Shown: piece after piece, positions 38,998-48,301 of the stretch
Position numbering within the stretch: the first letter of the stretch is position 1
How the letters are laid out: every line of letters begins with the position of its first letter
Source of the DNA: Pseudomonadota bacterium
GTDB lineage: Bacteria; Pseudomonadota; Alphaproteobacteria; Rhizobiales; Pleomorphomonadaceae
Assembly (NCBI GenBank): GCA_023436885.1
Contig: JAEZHI010000050.1
Span: 1-64,000 of the forward strand
Length of the DNA: 64,000 nt
Direction of reading: 5' to 3'
The notes under the pieces: model-generated
The model's input: only the letters and a program-made list of their open reading frames with translations
Told to the model about the DNA's origin: nothing
Databases searched by the model: none
Position numbers and translations under genes: made by a program

Positions 38998-39642
38998 ATG
39001 CGCGGCGCCGGCCACCCCAAACTGACCGAGCTTCCTGATTTCGAAACCTCTCCTCTGCGACGGCATGAGGTGCGCAGCTACGACTTACACCAAGGAACCA
39101 AGGCCGTGCGCGTGTTACCGGGCGAAGCCTATGTGACGGGCGAAGCCGGAGAGATGATCGTGACAGTGCTGGGGTCCTGCGTGGCGGCCTGCATCCGCAA
39201 CCCCGCGACGGGCTTTGGCGGGCTCAACCACTTCATGCTACCCGAAAGCGATTCCGGCATATGGAATGGCGCTAGCGCCGCCTTGCGCTATGGCAACTAT
39301 GCCATGGAGGTGTTGATCAACGAGATACTGAAGTCGGGATGCCGACGCAGGGATCTCGAAATCAAGCTGTTCGGCGGCGCCGATCTGACAGATGGATCGG
39401 CATTGATCGGCTCGGCCAACGTCTCGTTCGTACTCGACTATCTCCACGCAGAGGATCTCACCATCGCCTCTGCAGACCTCGGTGGCTGCTACGGCCGGCG
39501 CATTCACTACAGCCCCTCGACGGGCGTGGTGCATCGGCTGCTGCTCGGAACAGCCGTTCATCCTGACTTTGTGGATGAAGAATACTCTTTCAAGAAGCGA
39601 CTCGCCCGCACCAAGATCGAGGGCGAGGTCGATTTGTTCTGA
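38998..39642 (+). CDS. cheD: Chemoreceptor glutamine deamidase CheD
   Basis: A 214-residue enzyme that deamidates receptor glutamines. The catalytic cysteine lies in VTVLGSCVAACIRNP and the histidine in GGLNHFMLPES. KLFGGADLTDG and GGCYGRRIHYSPSTGVVHR complete the family pattern. It starts three bases after the cheR stop and cheB begins 9 bases after its own. Confidence 0.95.
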   Translation: MRGAGHPKLTELPDFETSPLRRHEVRSYDLHQGTKAVRVLPGEAYVTGEAGEMIVTVLGSCVAACIRNPATGFGGLNHFMLPESDSGIWNGASAALRYGNYAMEVLINEILKSGCRRRDLEIKLFGGADLTDGSALIGSANVSFVLDYLHAEDLTIASADLGGCYGRRIHYSPSTGVVHRLLLGTAVHPDFVDEEYSFKKRLARTKIEGEVDLF

Positions 39643-39651
39643 GAAACGATC

Positions 39652-40725
39652 ATGCCTGACAGGCCAATCCGCGTCCTCATCGTCGACGACAGCGCGCTGA
39701 TGCGCGACATGCTGAGGGGCGTCCTCTCTCATGACAAGACAATCGAAGTCGTGGGAACTGCTGCCGACCCCTTCGCAGCCCGCGAGGCGATCAAGCGCCT
39801 CAATCCGGACGTACTGACGCTTGACGTCGAGATGCCTGGGATGAACGGCATTTCGTTTCTGGAAAAGCTCATGGCCCTCAGGCCGATGCCGGTCGTGATG
39901 GTCTCGACCCTCACTCAGGCGGGGGCTTCCGCAACTCTGCGCGCGCTCGAGATCGGTGCTGTCGAGGTTGTCGGCAAACCGGCGCGTCCTGCGGATCTGG
40001 AGAAGATCGCAGCCGAGCTGATCGACAAGATCAAGGTAGCGGCAGAAGCCAATATAAGCATGCGTCGCACCGCGCCAGAGATCGTCCAAGCCAAGGTGTC
40101 CGCGCCACCGCAACCTATCGGTTGCTCCCGGACCGGCTCGGTTATCGGGATTGGCGCGTCGACAGGAGGGGTCGAAGCCATCCGCGCCCTGCTGACTGCA
40201 CTGCCGGCAGGCATGCCTCCGATACTGATCGTGCAGCACATGCCCGGCCAGTTCACAGGCTCGTTCGCCAGCCGGCTTGATGGCCTTTGCGCATTGCACG
40301 TGAAGGAAGCCGTTGACGGTGAAGTTCTGCGTCCAAGCACTGCCTACATAGCCCCGGGGGGGCGGCAGTTCGAGCTTGGCCATGCCGGCCCCCATCTTAC
40401 CTGTCGTCTGGGCGGTGAAGAACGCGTCTCGGGTCACGCACCATCGGTGGACGTTTTGTTCCGATCGATGGCTCGTATTTGTCCGGTCAATAGCCTTGGC
40501 ATCATCCTGACCGGCATGGGGCGCGATGGAGCGTCTGGTCTTCTAGATATCCGGCTCGGCGGTGGCCATACGATTGGCCAGAACGAGGCGACGTCGGTGG
40601 TCTATGGAATGCCACGCGCCGCCTTCGAGATCGGCGCTGTTGAGCGACAACTGCCGCTCCAGAACATCGCCCCCTATCTAACATCCGCCTTCTCTCTGGA
40701 TTCGGCCGAGAAAGCTCACGCCTGA
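39652..40725 (+). CDS. cheB: Chemotaxis methylesterase/deamidase CheB
   Basis: A 357-residue two-domain protein. The receiver domain has VLIVDDSALMRDML and the phosphoacceptor in LTLDVEMPGMNGISFL. The CheB esterase domain has the catalytic serine in GIGASTGGVEAIR, histidine in ILIVQHMPGQFT and aspartate in ILTGMGRDGASGL. A C4G7 run (40352-40362) lies within the frame. It is the last gene of the operon and its end faces the carbonic-anhydrase-like gene 8 bases away. No second cheY follows, unlike many rhizobial operons. Confidence 0.97.
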   Translation: MPDRPIRVLIVDDSALMRDMLRGVLSHDKTIEVVGTAADPFAAREAIKRLNPDVLTLDVEMPGMNGISFLEKLMALRPMPVVMVSTLTQAGASATLRALEIGAVEVVGKPARPADLEKIAAELIDKIKVAAEANISMRRTAPEIVQAKVSAPPQPIGCSRTGSVIGIGASTGGVEAIRALLTALPAGMPPILIVQHMPGQFTGSFASRLDGLCALHVKEAVDGEVLRPSTAYIAPGGRQFELGHAGPHLTCRLGGEERVSGHAPSVDVLFRSMARICPVNSLGIILTGMGRDGASGLLDIRLGGGHTIGQNEATSVVYGMPRAAFEIGAVERQLPLQNIAPYLTSAFSLDSAEKAHA

Positions 40726-40733
40726 AGACATCT

Positions 40734-41267
40734 TCAATCTGCGATCTTTCGACAGCTCGCCTTGAACCGCTTGAAGTTCGCGGCATAGTTCTCCGCAGAC
40801 CGGCGCAGCTTTTCAATTGTCGCTTCGTCGAGCGACCGGACTGCCCGGGCTGGAGCACCGACGATCAGAGATCCCTCAGGAAACTCCTTGCCCTCGGTCA
40901 CCAGAGCATTGGCGCCCACCAGGCTGTTGGCCCCGATCTTCGCACCATTCAAAATGGTAGCGCCCATGCCGACCAGCACATTGTCGCCGAGCGTGCAGGA
41001 ATGGACGATCGCCTGATGGCCGATAGTGCAACCGGACCCGATCGTCAGAGGAAATCCAGGATCGGTATGCAGCGTCGCCCCTTCCTGGACGTTCGTCCGA
41101 TCTCCGACAACAATCGGCTCGTTGTCGCCGCGGATGACCGCGCCGAACCAAATTCCCACATCCGAGCCAAGCTTTACACGACCGATCACATGAGCGTCGG
41201 GGGCAACCCAGTAATTGCCATCCTCCGGCAGTTCAGGTGCAATTCCTTCGAGTTCGTAGATCGGCAT
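40734..41267 (-). CDS. Gamma-carbonic-anhydrase-like hexapeptide repeat protein
   Basis: A 177-residue left-handed beta-helix protein of the YrdA/PaaY/CaiE group. After [20 protein letters not shown] come hexapeptide turns ([74 protein letters not shown]). The histidines expected to bind metal are present in GHQAIVHSC, and [22 protein letters not shown] has the third. Real carbonic anhydrase activity is known for only some members. The open frame runs back to 41543, but the ATG at 41267 has GAGGA upstream and matches the family. Confidence 0.9.
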   Translation of the reverse strand: MPIYELEGIAPELPEDGNYWVAPDAHVIGRVKLGSDVGIWFGAVIRGDNEPIVVGDRTNVQEGATLHTDPGFPLTIGSGCTIGHQAIVHSCTLGDNVLVGMGATILNGAKIGANSLVGANALVTEGKEFPEGSLIVGAPARAVRSLDEATIEKLRRSAENYAANFKRFKASCRKIAD

Positions 41268-41514
41268 GACGGATATCCTCTTGTGCCGTGGAAATCGGAC
41301 GAGGCCTCTTTGTAAGGCCCTCCGGCTGCCGATCAAGACAGCGGATGGCACCGGGCGACAGCTAATCGTTCCAGCGAAAGATGACGTCCGCCGACACGCC
41401 CAACGCGAATTTGTTGGAAAACCGCCTTTCGCCGCTCCCCAAAATGCACTAGATGCCGTTATCTTTGGCGGGACGGTTTGGATTGACTGTCCCCACGAGG
41501 GAAAGCGAGCAACG

Positions 41515-42930
41515 GTGACGGATAAGAAGTCTGTCTTCATCAAGACCTACGGCTGTCAGATGAATGTCTACGACAGCGACCGCATGTCAGACACGCTGAC
41601 GCCGCTCGGATACACGCCCGCAGACAGTCCCGAGAATGCCGATCTGGTCATCCTCAATACCTGTCACATCCGGGAGAAGGCTGCAGAGAAGGTCTATTCC
41701 GAGCTGGGACGCTTGCGCGTCCTGAAGGCGGAGCGGGCTGCGGAAGGTCGTGAAACGCTGGTTGCCGTGGCCGGCTGCGTCGCCCAGGCCGAAGGGGAAG
41801 AGATCATTTCCCGAGCACCGGTTGTCGACATGGTGTTCGGGCCCCAGACCTATCACCGCCTGCCCGAGTTGATCGAGCGCGTGCGTCAGGGCGAACGCCC
41901 GACTGCTACCGAGGGCAAGGCACCGGCTCGTCAGAAGGTGGTGGAAACCGAATTTCCATCTGAAGACAAGTTCGACCATCTCGCCGCTCCCTCGGAGACG
42001 GCGGTGCGCTCCCGTGGCGTGACGGCCTTCCTGACCGTGCAGGAGGGCTGCGACAAGTTCTGCACCTTCTGCGTCGTGCCCTATACGCGTGGCTCGGAAG
42101 CCTCACGACCGGTGGACAAGATCGTCGCAGAGGCTGAAACCCTGGTGGCAGCCGGTGTCCGCGAGATCACGCTGCTTGGCCAGAACGTCAATGCCTACCA
42201 CGGTGTGGATCAGGAGGGCCGAACGGTCGGCCTTGCCGGGCTGCTGACGCGTCTCTCCGAGCTCCCACGTCTTGCACGCATCCGCTACACCACAAGCCAC
42301 CCGCGCGATCTCGATGAAGAGCTGATCGCCGCTCACGCGAGCAATCCCAAGCTGATGCCCTATCTGCACCTGCCCGTGCAATCGGGCTCGGACCGCATCC
42401 TCACGGCCATGAATCGCCGCCACACTGCCGCGGAGTATGTCGCTCTCGTCGGCCGCATGCGCACAGCAAGGGCGGACATGGCAATTTCCGGTGACTTCAT
42501 CGTCGGCTTCCCTGGCGAGACCGAGGAAGACTTTGAGGCCACCATGGAGATGGTTCGGACCATCGACTATGCAGCCTGCTTCTCGTTCAAATATTCGCCG
42601 CGTCCCGGCACTCCGGCGGCCAGCCTTGAAGATCAGGTCCCAGAGGCGGTGAAAACCGAGCGTCTGCATCGCCTGCAGGCGCTGCTTGAAGCTCAGCAGA
42701 AGGCTTTCGCCGAACGCCTCGTCGGCAAGACCTTGCCCGTGTTGTTCGAGAAGACCGGCCGCCTTTCGGGGCAACTCGTCGGTCGCTCGCCCTATCTGCA
42801 GCCCGTGGCCGTCATGGCACCGTCGTCGCTGATTGGTGAAATCGCCGAGGTGACCATCGAGTCGACGGGCGGACATAGTCTGATCGGCCGCCTCGAAGGC
42901 GAACCCATATCGGCTCGACGGTCGGCATGA
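41515..42930 (+). CDS. miaB: tRNA-2-methylthio-N6-dimethylallyladenosine synthase MiaB
   Basis: A 471-residue radical-SAM methylthiotransferase. N-terminal cluster cysteines are in [14 protein letters not shown] (Cys14), [10 protein letters not shown] and [10 protein letters not shown]. The radical-SAM motif is [21 protein letters not shown] domain ends the protein ([25 protein letters not shown]). The frame stays open back to 41266, but the GTG at 41515 gives a family-like N-terminus. It opens the miaB-phoH-ybeY-corC-lnt group. Confidence 0.96.
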   Translation: MTDKKSVFIKTYGCQMNVYDSDRMSDTLTPLGYTPADSPENADLVILNTCHIREKAAEKVYSELGRLRVLKAERAAEGRETLVAVAGCVAQAEGEEIISRAPVVDMVFGPQTYHRLPELIERVRQGERPTATEGKAPARQKVVETEFPSEDKFDHLAAPSETAVRSRGVTAFLTVQEGCDKFCTFCVVPYTRGSEASRPVDKIVAEAETLVAAGVREITLLGQNVNAYHGVDQEGRTVGLAGLLTRLSELPRLARIRYTTSHPRDLDEELIAAHASNPKLMPYLHLPVQSGSDRILTAMNRRHTAAEYVALVGRMRTARADMAISGDFIVGFPGETEEDFEATMEMVRTIDYAACFSFKYSPRPGTPAASLEDQVPEAVKTERLHRLQALLEAQQKAFAERLVGKTLPVLFEKTGRLSGQLVGRSPYLQPVAVMAPSSLIGEIAEVTIESTGGHSLIGRLEGEPISARRSA

Positions 42931-42991
42931 GATTTTCGCCCAAGGCACCGTACGTATCGTCGCAACTGTTGCGACTTATCCGGGGAACGCC

Positions 42992-44005
42992 ATGACCTAT
43001 GCGTCCGACCTGACCCATCTGGTGCTCGTCTTCGAAGATAACCGTTTGATCGGCCCACTTTACGGTCAGTTCGATCAGCATCTGGCATTGATCGAGCAGA
43101 AGCTCGGCGTCGACGCCACGGCACGCGGCAATCAGGTGACCATTCGCGGTTCACACGAGGCAGCCAGCCGAGCGCGCGATGTGCTGGAAGCGCTCTACAG
43201 TCGGTTGCAGGCCGGCCAGACAATCACCGCTGCGGATGTGGAAGGCGCCATTCGCATGGCTCTCGCGGTGGGCGATCAGCTGCCCCTGCCGGCCATCGAC
43301 GCAGCGTCTCGGCTGCAGCTGGCCGGCATCTCCACGCGTCGGAAGACGGTTGTCGCACGCAACCCGGCTCAGGACGCCTATATTCGCGCCATGGAGCGCT
43401 CGACGTTGGTGTTCGGCCTAGGGCCGGCCGGCACCGGCAAAACCTATCTCGCCGTGGCTTATGCGGCAGCGCTGCTCGAGCGCGGTGAGGTGGCACGCCT
43501 CGTTCTATCTCGCCCAGCCGTCGAAGCCGGCGAGCGGCTCGGCTTTCTACCTGGCGACATGCGCGAGAAGATCGACCCCTACCTGCGCCCCCTTTATGAT
43601 GCGCTCTATGACATGATGCCGCCAGAGCGGGTCGAGCGGGCGCTCGCCTCGGGGGCCATCGAGATTGCGCCGCTGGCTTTTATGCGTGGCCGTACACTGG
43701 CCAACGCGGCCGTCATTCTCGATGAGGCACAGAACACCACCTCGATGCAGATGAAGATGTTTCTGACTCGTCTGGGCGACGGTTCAAAGATGATCGTCAC
43801 GGGCGACCCCAGCCAGGTCGACCTACCGGCCGGGCAGGTATCCGGTCTGGTCGAAGCAAGCCGCATCCTGACCGATACCCCAGGCATCGTGCAGGTGCGC
43901 TTCAGCCACGAAGATGTGGTTCGGCATGAGCTGGTGGCGCGCATCGTCAAGGCCTATGACGATGATAGTCGCGAAAGGCTTGCCACACGCAAGGAAAAGG
44001 CATGA
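42992..44005 (+). CDS. PhoH-family ATPase (YbeZ-like)
   Basis: A 337-residue PhoH/YbeZ-type protein, a P-loop ATPase linked to RNA metabolism together with YbeY. The KH-like N-terminal region (VDATARGNQVTIRGS) is followed by Walker A VFGLGPAGTGKTYLAVAYA and SRPAVEAGERLGFLPGDMREKIDPYLRPLYD. AAVILDEAQNTTSMQMKMFLTRLG contains Walker B, and MIVTGDPSQVDLP follows. It overlaps ybeY by four bases. It lies 61 bases after miaB, the usual order. Confidence 0.95.
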   Translation: MTYASDLTHLVLVFEDNRLIGPLYGQFDQHLALIEQKLGVDATARGNQVTIRGSHEAASRARDVLEALYSRLQAGQTITAADVEGAIRMALAVGDQLPLPAIDAASRLQLAGISTRRKTVVARNPAQDAYIRAMERSTLVFGLGPAGTGKTYLAVAYAAALLERGEVARLVLSRPAVEAGERLGFLPGDMREKIDPYLRPLYDALYDMMPPERVERALASGAIEIAPLAFMRGRTLANAAVILDEAQNTTSMQMKMFLTRLGDGSKMIVTGDPSQVDLPAGQVSGLVEASRILTDTPGIVQVRFSHEDVVRHELVARIVKAYDDDSRERLATRKEKA

Positions 44006-44502
44006 GCCAGATCGCCATCGATATCCTCGCCGAAAGTCCGTTGTGGGGTGAGGAAGAAAGCTGGCGCCCCGAGGTCAAGGCCGCTGTCGCGATGGCGGCA
44101 GCGTCTGCCGATGCCGAAATCGCCCACGATGCGGAATTGTCGCTCGTGCTGACCGACGACGCGGCAATCCGCCTGCTCAATCGCGACCACCGGAACCTCG
44201 ACAAGCCCACCAACGTCCTGTCGTTCCCGCAAGACGATCCTGAGGCCGATGCCTATGGACCACTGCTTGGCGATATCGTGGTGGCATATGAGACGGTGGC
44301 AAGGGAGGCTTCCGAAGAAGGCATTTCCTTTCGGGACCATTTCCTGCACATGATCGTGCATGGATTCCTGCATCTCGTCGGTTATGATCACATGAACGAC
44401 GACGAAGCTGAGGAGATGGAGGGGCTGGAGACGGCCATCCTCGCCCGGCTTGGGATCGCCAACCCCTATGCCGACGCGCCGATGGGCGGCGCCGGCCACT
44501 GA
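44002..44502 (+). CDS. ybeY: Endoribonuclease YbeY
   Basis: A 166-residue metal-dependent RNase involved in 16S rRNA 3'-end maturation and ribosome quality control. The UPF0054 motif HGFLHLVGYDH is complete, with zinc ligands His120, His124 and His130. The preceding segment PTNVLSFPQD is also conserved. It overlaps the phoH gene, so the two are translationally coupled. Confidence 0.97.
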   Translation: MSQIAIDILAESPLWGEEESWRPEVKAAVAMAAASADAEIAHDAELSLVLTDDAAIRLLNRDHRNLDKPTNVLSFPQDDPEADAYGPLLGDIVVAYETVAREASEEGISFRDHFLHMIVHGFLHLVGYDHMNDDEAEEMEGLETAILARLGIANPYADAPMGGAGH

Positions 44503-44568
44503 GGGACGGCATTATCGGGGCGTATGTCACTGGCCGGGAGGGCTAGCTGGCGACGCGGAAGAAGGACG

Positions 44569-45600
44569 ATGAGCGACAGCGACAGTCATAGTACGGGCAG
44601 TCAGAATACGGCCTTGGTGGCCCCGCAAAGCGCTTCGGCTGAGGGCGCACCAGGCTCCGGATTGAGCTGGCTCGCGCGGCTGCGCGAGACATTCGGGTTC
44701 AAGACCTCGGCAACGCTGAGGCAAAATCTCGAGGAAGCGCTCAGCCAGGAGGATGCCCTCGATGCGGCGTTTTCGCCGGAAGAGCGAACGCTGATCCGCA
44801 ACATCCTTCGCCTCAGGGAAACCCGCGTTGCCGACGTCATGGTCCCGCGCGCCGACATCGCCGCCGTGGATGCCGACACAACGCTTGCCGAACTGCTTGG
44901 CCTCTTCGAGGCCTCGGGTCATTCGCGCATGCCGGTCTACCGGGAAACGCTCGATGACGCGATCGGCATGGTTCACATCAAGGATCTCATCACTCACATC
45001 ACCGGCAAGGCGCGTATCGAACCTTCCGTTGAGGAAGAGGATGGCCGGCTCGATGTTGGCAAGGTCGATCTCGATATAACGCTTGAAGCAGCCAGGCTGG
45101 TCCGCGCGGTGCTGTTCGTGCCTCCCTCAATGCCGGCCACGGACCTCTTGCAGAAGATGCAGGCGACGCATATCCAGATGGCGCTGGTCATCGACGAATA
45201 CGGCGGCACCGACGGTATTGTTTCGATAGAGGACATCGTTGAAACCATCGTCGGCGAAATCGACGATGAGCACGACGATGAGGATGGTCCGCTGGTCAAG
45301 ACGGTGCAGGACGGCGTTTATCTCGCCGACGCCCGCGCCGACCTCGATGAGGTGCGAGCCGCAATAGGTCCCAGCTTCTCGTTCGCCGATTACGATGAAG
45401 ATGTAGATACGCTCGGCGGCCTTCTGTTCGCGGCCTTGGGGCGCATTCCGGTGCGTGGCGAGGTTATCGTTTCGGATGACCTTCCGGGGTGGGAAATCGA
45501 AGTTCTGGATGCCGACCCACGCCGTATCAAGACAGTTCGGCTGGTTGCTCGCGCGGCGGAGCCTTCAGAAGCCATAGAGGCCTCGGAAGCAAGCGCCTGA
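44569..45600 (+). CDS. corC: CorC/HlyC-family CBS-domain protein
   Basis: A 343-residue soluble protein with two CBS domains and a C-terminal transporter-associated CorC_HlyC domain. The first CBS domain contains VADVMVPRADIAAVDADTTLAEL; the second contains HIQMALVIDEYGGTDGIVSIEDIVETIVGEIDDEHD, the family signature. E. coli CorC is linked to magnesium/cobalt efflux. There is no DUF21 membrane domain, so this is the short cytosolic type. I chose the ATG at 44569 with AAGGA just before it rather than 44524. Confidence 0.93.
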   Translation: MSDSDSHSTGSQNTALVAPQSASAEGAPGSGLSWLARLRETFGFKTSATLRQNLEEALSQEDALDAAFSPEERTLIRNILRLRETRVADVMVPRADIAAVDADTTLAELLGLFEASGHSRMPVYRETLDDAIGMVHIKDLITHITGKARIEPSVEEEDGRLDVGKVDLDITLEAARLVRAVLFVPPSMPATDLLQKMQATHIQMALVIDEYGGTDGIVSIEDIVETIVGEIDDEHDDEDGPLVKTVQDGVYLADARADLDEVRAAIGPSFSFADYDEDVDTLGGLLFAALGRIPVRGEVIVSDDLPGWEIEVLDADPRRIKTVRLVARAAEPSEAIEASEASA

Positions 45601-45616
45601 TGGCCATAGCACCCGC

Positions 45617-45641
45617 CGATCAGGTTGAATCAACCTGATCG
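45617..45641. repeat. 25-bp near-perfect palindrome between corC and lnt
   Basis: CGATCAGGTTGA (45617-45628) and TCAACCTGATCG (45630-45641) are perfect inverted arms around a single central A. As RNA it forms an 11-bp hairpin with a three-base loop. There is no U-tract after it. The form fits a repressor operator or a dispersed palindromic element. A second hairpin (CTCCAG 45653-45658 with CTGGAG 45668-45673) follows. Confidence 0.7.
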
Positions 45642-45794
45642 AAAAGCGGCTGCTCCAGCAAATAAGCCTGGAGCCTTCGCTGGACGACCAAATGGTTCAA
45701 TTTGGCCGGCGAAGACTCTAGCCATTTCCTCCCCGACGGCGACCGGCTATTGCTTCCATCGCATCGACCGATTCGCCGTTCGGGGAAAGGCGCC

Positions 45795-47423
45795 ATGATA
45801 GAAACCTGTGCCCATCGGCTCCTGCTCCTCTGGGGTTGGCCGCGGCGTCTGGTCACCTTTATGGCCGGCGCTCTCTCCGCCTTGGCCTTCGCGCCAACTT
45901 ACGTGGCCCCGATCCTCTTTTTAACTTTGCCCGCTCTTGTCCTTCTCATCGACGGCTCCGTCGTAGCAGGACCAAACGGCGTCCGCCGTTTGAGGCCGGC
46001 AGCGGCAACCGGCTGGTGGTTTGGCTTGGGTTACTCTCTCGCCGGCCTCCACTGGGTGGGGTTTGCCTTTCTCGCCGAAGGGCAATCGGCACTGATCCTC
46101 TTGATGCCGTTCGCAGTTGCCGGGCTTGCGGCGGGACTGGCGCTCTTTACTGCCCTCGGCACGTTGCTGGCCCGCCTGCTTTGGAGTGACAGTCCGACCC
46201 GCATTTTCGCGCTGGCCGTCGGGCTTGGTGCGTCCGAGTGGCTTCGCGGTCATGTTCTGACCGGTTTTCCCTGGAATTTGCTGGGCCAGGCCGTTGCTTT
46301 CACGGACATCACCGCGCAAGCGGCCAGCGTCATCGGCGTTTACGGGCTTACATTTGCGGGCATCGCCGTGTTCGCAGCGCCTGCATTGCTCGCCGATGAG
46401 CCCGGTCGGCATGTCTGGCTCAGACGGCTGAGCATGCTGTTGGTCCTGCTATGTGTGGCCGCCGACGTCGGCTGGGGTGTCTATCGCCTTTCCGGAGCGG
46501 CTCCGGTCGGCCAGGCGGTGCTTGCCGACAGCCGTATTCGCATCGTACAGCCAAACATCGATCAGGCTGCCAAGTGGTCGCCGGAGAAAAAGCAGGAAGC
46601 ACTCGACAAGCTCACCGCTCTCTCTGACCGCAAGACCGATCCGCAAACCCTGGGTGCCGTCTCATTCTCAGAGATCATCTGGCCGGAAACTGCGCTGCCC
46701 TTCTTCCTGACTGAAGAGCCCGGCGCCTTGGCCCGCATCGCCGACCTGCTCTCGCCTGGAACAATCCTGCTCACTGGTGCACCGCGTGTCGAACCCGCCG
46801 ATGATCTCGGAGACGGCGGGAACCGCTACTACAACTCACTGTTTGCGATCGATGACACCGGGGCCATTCGCGCTGCCTATGACAAGATGCATCTGGTCCC
46901 CTTCGGCGAATACATGCCGTTTGGCGCGGCTTTGCGCCGGCTCGGAATAGGAGAACTGTTCCGTGGCATCGGGGGCTTCTCGCCCGGTCCGCATCGCAAC
47001 GTTATCGCTCTTGCCGGGCACTCGTCGTTTTCGGTGCTGATCTGCTACGAGGCCATCTTTTCCGGGGAAGTCATGCCGGAAAGCGGTCACCCGGAATATC
47101 TGGTCAACATTACCAATGATGGTTGGTTTGGCAGGAGCACCGGTCCCTACCAGCACCTTGACACGGCGCGGATGCGAGCCATCGAAGAGGGTGTACCGTT
47201 AGTGAGAGCTGCCAATACGGGAATATCTTCGATCATTGATGCTTATGGCAGAAAAGTGGCAAGTTTACCTCTCGGAGAGGAAGGCGTGCTCGACGGTTTT
47301 GTACCATCAGAACGCCCCAAGACTTTCTTTAGTCGCGTAGGAGGACCTTTTCTCTTGGGTTTCAACGTCTTCTTCATCCTGTTAGCGCTCGCAGGAAAGA
47401 GAAAACGTAGAACCAGGAGTTGA
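45795..47423 (+). CDS. lnt: Apolipoprotein N-acyltransferase Lnt
   Basis: A 542-residue inner-membrane enzyme that adds the third acyl chain to lipoproteins. About six to seven membrane segments (residues 18-235) precede a nitrilase-like periplasmic domain. The catalytic triad is visible: Glu in IIWPETALPFFL, Lys in YDKMHLVPFGEYMPFG and Cys in LICYEAIFSGEV. NITNDGWFGRSTGPYQH and RMRAIEEGVPLVRAANTGIS are also typical. A final hydrophobic segment ends the protein. The ATG at 45795 follows GGGGAAAGG; the longer frame from 45702 is less likely. Confidence 0.96.
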   Translation: MIETCAHRLLLLWGWPRRLVTFMAGALSALAFAPTYVAPILFLTLPALVLLIDGSVVAGPNGVRRLRPAAATGWWFGLGYSLAGLHWVGFAFLAEGQSALILLMPFAVAGLAAGLALFTALGTLLARLLWSDSPTRIFALAVGLGASEWLRGHVLTGFPWNLLGQAVAFTDITAQAASVIGVYGLTFAGIAVFAAPALLADEPGRHVWLRRLSMLLVLLCVAADVGWGVYRLSGAAPVGQAVLADSRIRIVQPNIDQAAKWSPEKKQEALDKLTALSDRKTDPQTLGAVSFSEIIWPETALPFFLTEEPGALARIADLLSPGTILLTGAPRVEPADDLGDGGNRYYNSLFAIDDTGAIRAAYDKMHLVPFGEYMPFGAALRRLGIGELFRGIGGFSPGPHRNVIALAGHSSFSVLICYEAIFSGEVMPESGHPEYLVNITNDGWFGRSTGPYQHLDTARMRAIEEGVPLVRAANTGISSIIDAYGRKVASLPLGEEGVLDGFVPSERPKTFFSRVGGPFLLGFNVFFILLALAGKRKRRTRS

Positions 47424-47448
47424 CAACTTCTCGTTCCAAGACAACAAT
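47420..47448 (+). promoter_or_regulatory. Candidate sigma-70 promoter of the PraR-like gene
   Basis: TTGACA at 47420-47425 overlaps the end of lnt and is followed after 17 bases by AACAAT (47443-47448), four of six matches to TATAAT. It would start transcription about 115 bases before the regulator gene. Confidence 0.35.
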
Positions 47449-47571
47449 CCAAGCGCGCAACGATCCTTTTGTGGTTCGATTGCCAAGAAATGGGCCGCAA
47501 GACAAAAAATAAAGACCGCGCCTTGCGAGCCTCATCGGTAACCGCGGAGACAATCCGCAGACGAGACTAAT

Positions 47572-47985
47572 ATGGCCAGCAAGAAGTCCCCCAATCCAAT
47601 TGATGTCCATGTGGGCAGCCGCGTCAGGCTCCGCCGCATGATGCTCGGCATGAGCCAGGAGAAGCTCGGCGAAGCGCTCGGCATTACCTTCCAGCAGATT
47701 CAGAAGTACGAAAAGGGCACCAACCGCGTTGGCGCCAGCCGTCTTCAGCACATCGCGACTGTTCTCAAGGTTCCGGTGTCCTTCTTCTTTGAAGATGCGC
47801 CGGGCACCCCCGAGGAAGCTGCCGGATTTGCAGAAAGCCCCAGCCATTCCTACGTCGTTGACTTCCTATCTTCGACCGAGGGTCTGTCGCTCAACAAGTC
47901 TTTCGTGCGCATCAAGGATGCCCGTGTACGCCGGCGCATCGTCGATTTGGTTCAGACGCTGGCCACCGAGGACGGCGAGGCCTGA
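47572..47985 (+). CDS. XRE-family regulator, PraR/PhrR-like
   Basis: A 137-residue helix-turn-helix regulator. The HTH reads VGSRVRLRRMMLGMSQEKLGEALGITFQQIQKYEKGTNRVGASRLQHIATVL, near residues 14-65, followed by VPVSFFFEDAP. The C-terminal segment SYVVDFLSSTEGLSLNKSFVRIKDARVRRRIVDLVQTLA matches, as I recall them, rhizobial PraR (quorum-sensing and surface-attachment regulator) and PhrR (acid-induced in Sinorhizobium). The gene lies between lnt and metK, a conserved place in the order. Its own terminator follows. Confidence 0.87.
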   Translation: MASKKSPNPIDVHVGSRVRLRRMMLGMSQEKLGEALGITFQQIQKYEKGTNRVGASRLQHIATVLKVPVSFFFEDAPGTPEEAAGFAESPSHSYVVDFLSSTEGLSLNKSFVRIKDARVRRRIVDLVQTLATEDGEA

Positions 47986-48007
47986 GCAGGCGTTGCTTCA
48001 AACATCG

Positions 48008-48056
48008 GCGGAACGCATCTCCCTCTTGGGATCGATGCGTTCCGCTTTTCTTTTTT
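48008..48056 (+). terminator. Intrinsic terminator after the PraR-like gene
   Basis: GCGGAACGCATC (48008-48019) pairs perfectly with GATGCGTTCCGC (48034-48045), followed by TTTTCTTTTTT. A 12-bp stem with a strong U-tract gives high confidence and separates this gene from metK. Confidence 0.92.
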
Positions 48057-48301
48057 AAGCTTTGAATAACTTGGAAAGTCTTTTCAAAGGAAACGGACTT
48101 GCCCATGCACACGTCCTCTCGAGAAGAATTGTTCTTCTTCGTGGCGCCCGGTGCACAGCCCTTTTCAAACGTTCGTTGGCCGAGGCCCAGAGCTTGCGCT
48201 TTTCGTGGCGGCTTGCGAAAAGGATACGCCGCGACGGACCGTACCGCGACGGACAAGTCTCTCGTCGGTCACATCGACGTTTTCTTTGAGGGGTCAACCC
48301 T
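48057..48301 (+). promoter_or_regulatory. Long leader region of metK
   Basis: About 245 bases separate the terminator from metK without a credible gene. Within it CTTTTCG (48209-48215) can pair with CGAAAAG (48216-48222 region), and an 11-base direct repeat CCGCGACGGAC occurs at 48229-48239 and 48244-48254. The layout suggests a structured 5' leader, but I could not match it to SAM-I, SAM-II or SAM/SAH riboswitch patterns. A short GAGGGG ribosome-binding site stands just before the metK ATG. Confidence 0.4.

Noticed and set aside
47470..47500. tRNA-like GGTTCGATTGCC segment
   Set aside because: The T-arm-like string lacks matching acceptor, D and anticodon arms around it.
48057..48301. SAM-I, SAM-II or SAM/SAH riboswitch in front of metK
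   Set aside because: Expected by context, but no recognised core pattern could be seen by eye. Reported as a structured leader instead.
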